Shown here piece after piece: positions 24,901 through 26,059 of a stretch of 26,059 nucleotides of DNA. A program made the translations under genes and the position numbers. This DNA comes from Bacteroidota bacterium (lineage in GTDB: Bacteria > Bacteroidota > Bacteroidia > Chitinophagales > Chitinophagaceae), in NCBI GenBank assembly GCA_023391895.1, contig JAEWAC010000263.1, forward strand, positions 1 to 26,059, read 5' to 3'. Position 1 is the stretch's first letter. The number at the start of each line of letters is the position of its first letter. The notes below the pieces were generated by a model, which was not told the origin of the DNA, ran no database searches, and saw only the letters and a list, made by a program, of their open reading frames with translations.

Positions 24901-25302
24901 GCGGGCCAGTTCGTCGCCCTTTACTTCCTGAACAGAATAAGAAAGTTTTTTAGTTTGTCTTCTAACACCAAAACCGGTTACCACTACTTCGTTTAAAGTT
25001 GTGGTACTGGCTTCTAGTGTTACGGACACCTGGCTTTGAGCACCAGGGGCGATCTCCATAGTTTGGAAACCTGCATAAGAAATAACCAATGTGGCATTGT
25101 CAGCTATCCTGATGGTAAAAGAACCGTTACCATCGGTTACTGCATTGTTATTGGTCCCTTTCTCATTAACAGTGGCGCCAGTAAGGCCCAGGCCACTATT
25201 GTCTCGTACAACACCGGTTATTGTTTTCTTTACCTGTGCCTGCACCGTTGAACAGGCCAGAAATAAAGACAACATGGATAGCAGAAAAATTCGCATACGC
25301 AT
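21961..25302 (-). CDS. SusC/RagA-family TonB-dependent outer membrane transporter
   Basis: This 1113-residue protein has a signal peptide (LLSMLSLFLACSTVQAQ) and an N-terminal carboxypeptidase-regulatory-like domain (about 27-97). Then come the TonB-box-like segment TLNEVVVTGFGV (102-113) and a plug domain with RIRIRGNASIS, PLFVVDGVLI and VSVLKGSAATALYGS (to about 250). A 22-strand barrel follows, ending in an aromatic-type strand (IGISVNAGF). The plug motif ALYGSDAQFGVVLITTKKG departs slightly from the common ALYGSRAANG form. The start at 25302 or the second Met at 25296 are both possible. It pairs with the SusD-like gene 25 bases downstream. No ECF sigma or anti-sigma gene is adjacent; the upstream neighbour is a ROK-family gene. 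Confidence 0.96.
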   Translation of the reverse strand: MRMRIFLLSMLSLFLACSTVQAQVKKTITGVVRDNSGLGLTGATVNEKGTNNNAVTDGNGSFTIRIADNATLVISYAGFQTMEIAPGAQSQVSVTLEASTTTLNEVVVTGFGVRRQTKKLSYSVQEVKGDELARTNTPSLVNALQGKVAGVMINQGAGGPSSSSRIRIRGNASISKSNTQPLFVVDGVLIKPGTSGADSWGDARDFGNELKNLNPDDYESVSVLKGSAATALYGSDAQFGVVLITTKKGRERKGLGVSLTHSSTFEKAYRLPDFQNVYGGGINQTFAKGADGVNEVDRDYGPYYSFGPKFDGQMVRDQDGRMIPWKANDLLDLFQTGQYYNTNVAVEGGSDKTTFRFSYTNSKNNSVMPNNSFGRNVFTLRATQKLSSAINMDATVTYATSNSRNPMLQGGNSNPIFRLAYSNSRHYDIPYYQNIFIDPVRGGRIGASGNATSNPYSRGSMTSVFWNYYEKNITQKEDNLRANLDINFNILPWLNLLVRGNVNSINIARENKERGELPGFLGGYYALYQSTNKYGRLQSLLTANRTFGQDFDASLTVGGETNRGLSGYENNANTNGGFKVADIYALSNSKNPIQANGREFPQSRLDAVYGYGDVTWRDRLTLNFSARNDWNSTLTYPNGNGEHGYFYPSVGLAWIFSESLQDNAAFDFLSFGKLRASLGYSGAGTNIFETSRGFGYGLLGNYTNWNGSLIPQYGLRTFDLGNFNLKPERSREFEVGADLRFLDNRLGVDFAWYKKNTFNQIITLAAPPESGVSSRLINAGNIQNQGIEVILNGTPVRTKDLQWNTTFNFSRNRNKVIDIDQANGVTSLELDLAFGADVKSVARVGKEYGTIVTNYAYATYQKKDANGNPIDHPSNGQKMLKQNGVYWRSGDAGQGEKEIGSMMEKFLLSNSNDVRFKDFSLFVQVDSKFGGMMASATHQYGSNYGSFESTLFGRDAANGGIEFTDANGVKRSDGIIPEGVFSDGIKLNGVDVGGMSYSEAVSKGLILPMKAWEYYEGIGSWGTGIREYSVFENSWVALREVSLGYTIPRRLSSKLKMNNLRVSAVGRNLLYLYNSSKDNIHPESIFSSRAGAFAEYGGVPYIRSIGISVNAGF

Positions 25303-25345
25303 ACTTGTTGTTTTGATAATTGAATATTTGATTATAGCCTCTTTC

Positions 25346-25364
25346 GCCTGTTTTAAAAACAGGC
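25346..25364. promoter_or_regulatory. 19-bp perfect palindrome upstream of susC-like gene, possible operator
   Basis: GCCTGTTTT-A-AAAACAGGC is a perfect inverted repeat with a one-base centre, 44 bases before the SusC start codon. No T-run follows on either strand, so a simple terminator is unlikely. The symmetry suits a dimeric DNA-binding protein. The adjacent ROK protein, or another regulator, is a candidate; this is inference. Confidence 0.45.
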
Positions 25365-25400
25365 AACAACATCCGTTTTAAAGTTTTTTTTCTTATATGC

Positions 25401-26059
25401 TCACGAGTGATCAAACTCCGCGAAATGGTTTTTCAATGTGACCTCCCGGCCAAAATGCTCCATCACCAGGGCTGCGGCCCCTATCAGTTCGGCCTTGTAA
25501 CCCAATGTGGAAATTTCGATGGCGGTACTGGCCGCCAGCCGCGGAATACAATTGGCATTGAGCGCCTGCTGAATAGGTGCCTGCCATATTCTACCGGCGG
25601 TAGCACCGCGGCCGCTTAAGATTACGATCTCCGGGTTCAGGATGTGGATCAATATGGCCACACCCCGGCCAATGTTATAGCCTGCTTCCGAAATCAGTTC
25701 TACAGCAAACTGGTCGCCTTCTTGTGCTGCGATCATAATGGCATCGCTGGCTTCTTCCAGATGATCGGACGATATGCCTTTTAATTTAGACAACCTGCCA
25801 GCACTTAATCCCTGCATTGCTTTATCAACTACTACCAGCAGCGAGGATTCTGTTTCCAGGCAACCGGTTTTACCACAACTGCACATTTTTCCGTTTGAAA
25901 AAAGCGGTATATGGCTAAACTCGCCGGCAAACCCGGCCTGTCCCCTGAACAGCTCGCCATTGATGATCAGCCCCAAACCTATACCCCAGCCGATGTTAAT
26001 GACCATGGCGTTTTTTTTCTCCCTGGCCGCACCAAACCGCAACTCCGCCAGCGCTATCA
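25401..26059 (-). CDS. ROK-family transcriptional regulator or sugar kinase, N-terminus beyond window
   Basis: The visible part, about 219 residues, carries the ROK signature: NIGWGIGLGLIINGELFRG, GFAGEFSHIPL, and the zinc motif CSCGKTGCLE. The frame is open to the window edge (IALAELRFGAAREKKN), so the gene continues to the right. The TTG at 26042 is just an internal codon, not the start. The missing N-terminus would tell whether a winged helix-turn-helix is present (NagC/XylR-type repressor) or not (GlcNAc or glucose kinase). Either fits a locus that releases GlcNAc-containing glycans. The stop lies 98 bases before the SusC start, with a 19-bp palindrome in the gap. Confidence 0.9.
   Translation of the reverse strand, partial: IALAELRFGAAREKKNAMVINIGWGIGLGLIINGELFRGQAGFAGEFSHIPLFSNGKMCSCGKTGCLETESSLLVVVDKAMQGLSAGRLSKLKGISSDHLEEASDAIMIAAQEGDQFAVELISEAGYNIGRGVAILIHILNPEIVILSGRGATAGRIWQAPIQQALNANCIPRLAASTAIEISTLGYKAELIGAAALVMEHFGREVTLKNHFAEFDHS

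Noticed and set aside
1..26059. CRISPR array, tRNA, rRNA or insertion sequence
   Set aside because: No regularly spaced repeats, no cloverleaf or rRNA-like conserved stretches, and no transposase-like frame were seen on either strand.

Overview
The window looks like Bacteroidota chromosome, probably Chitinophagaceae-like (inference). The evidence is a SusC/SusD pair, a type IX secretion (T9SS) C-terminal sorting domain, a perfect Bacteroidota-type -7 box (TATATTTG), start codons without clear Shine-Dalgarno sites, and a CRTAC1/ASPIC protein of a kind usual beside SusCD genes. Nearly everything lies on the minus strand; the only convincing plus-strand gene is a small LysM protein. I saw no rRNA, tRNA, insertion sequence or CRISPR array.

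Region 1 (1-7362) is an assimilatory sulfate-to-cysteine operon. In transcription order it is promoter, SAM-I riboswitch, intrinsic terminator, a 35-residue leader peptide ending in Cys-rich codons, cysH, cysD, cysN, cysE, cysK, a uroporphyrinogen-III methyltransferase gene (siroheme branch) and cysJ, which runs off the left edge. Sulfate is activated to APS by CysDN. No APS kinase is present and CysH has the [4Fe-4S] cysteine pattern, so direct APS reduction is likely. Sulfite is then reduced by a siroheme enzyme fed by CysJ, and cysteine is made by CysE and CysK. The leader combines a SAM sensor with a run of Cys codons, so it may read both methionine-branch and cysteine supply. This is the most striking regulatory feature of the window.

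Region 2 (7363-8489) holds a small uncharacterised protein gene (minus), a divergent cytoplasmic-looking LysM protein gene (plus) and a strong bidirectional terminator.

Region 3 (8490-26059) is a polysaccharide-utilisation-type locus on the minus strand. In transcription order it is a ROK-family protein (cut by the right edge), SusC, SusD, a terminator, a redoxin, a cytochrome c / PHM-like copper monooxygenase, a 1120-residue FG-GAP/ASPIC (CRTAC1-like) protein, a vanadium-haloperoxidase-like protein, a T9SS-exported PNGase F-like amidase, a Tat-exported glycosylasparaginase and a GH29 alpha-L-fucosidase. The last three suggest removal and breakdown of protein N-glycans, with SusCD importing the released glycan. 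The four genes in the middle form a tightly packed extracytoplasmic redox cassette of unknown substrate. Its position between an importer pair and N-glycan enzymes is the second feature worth following up.
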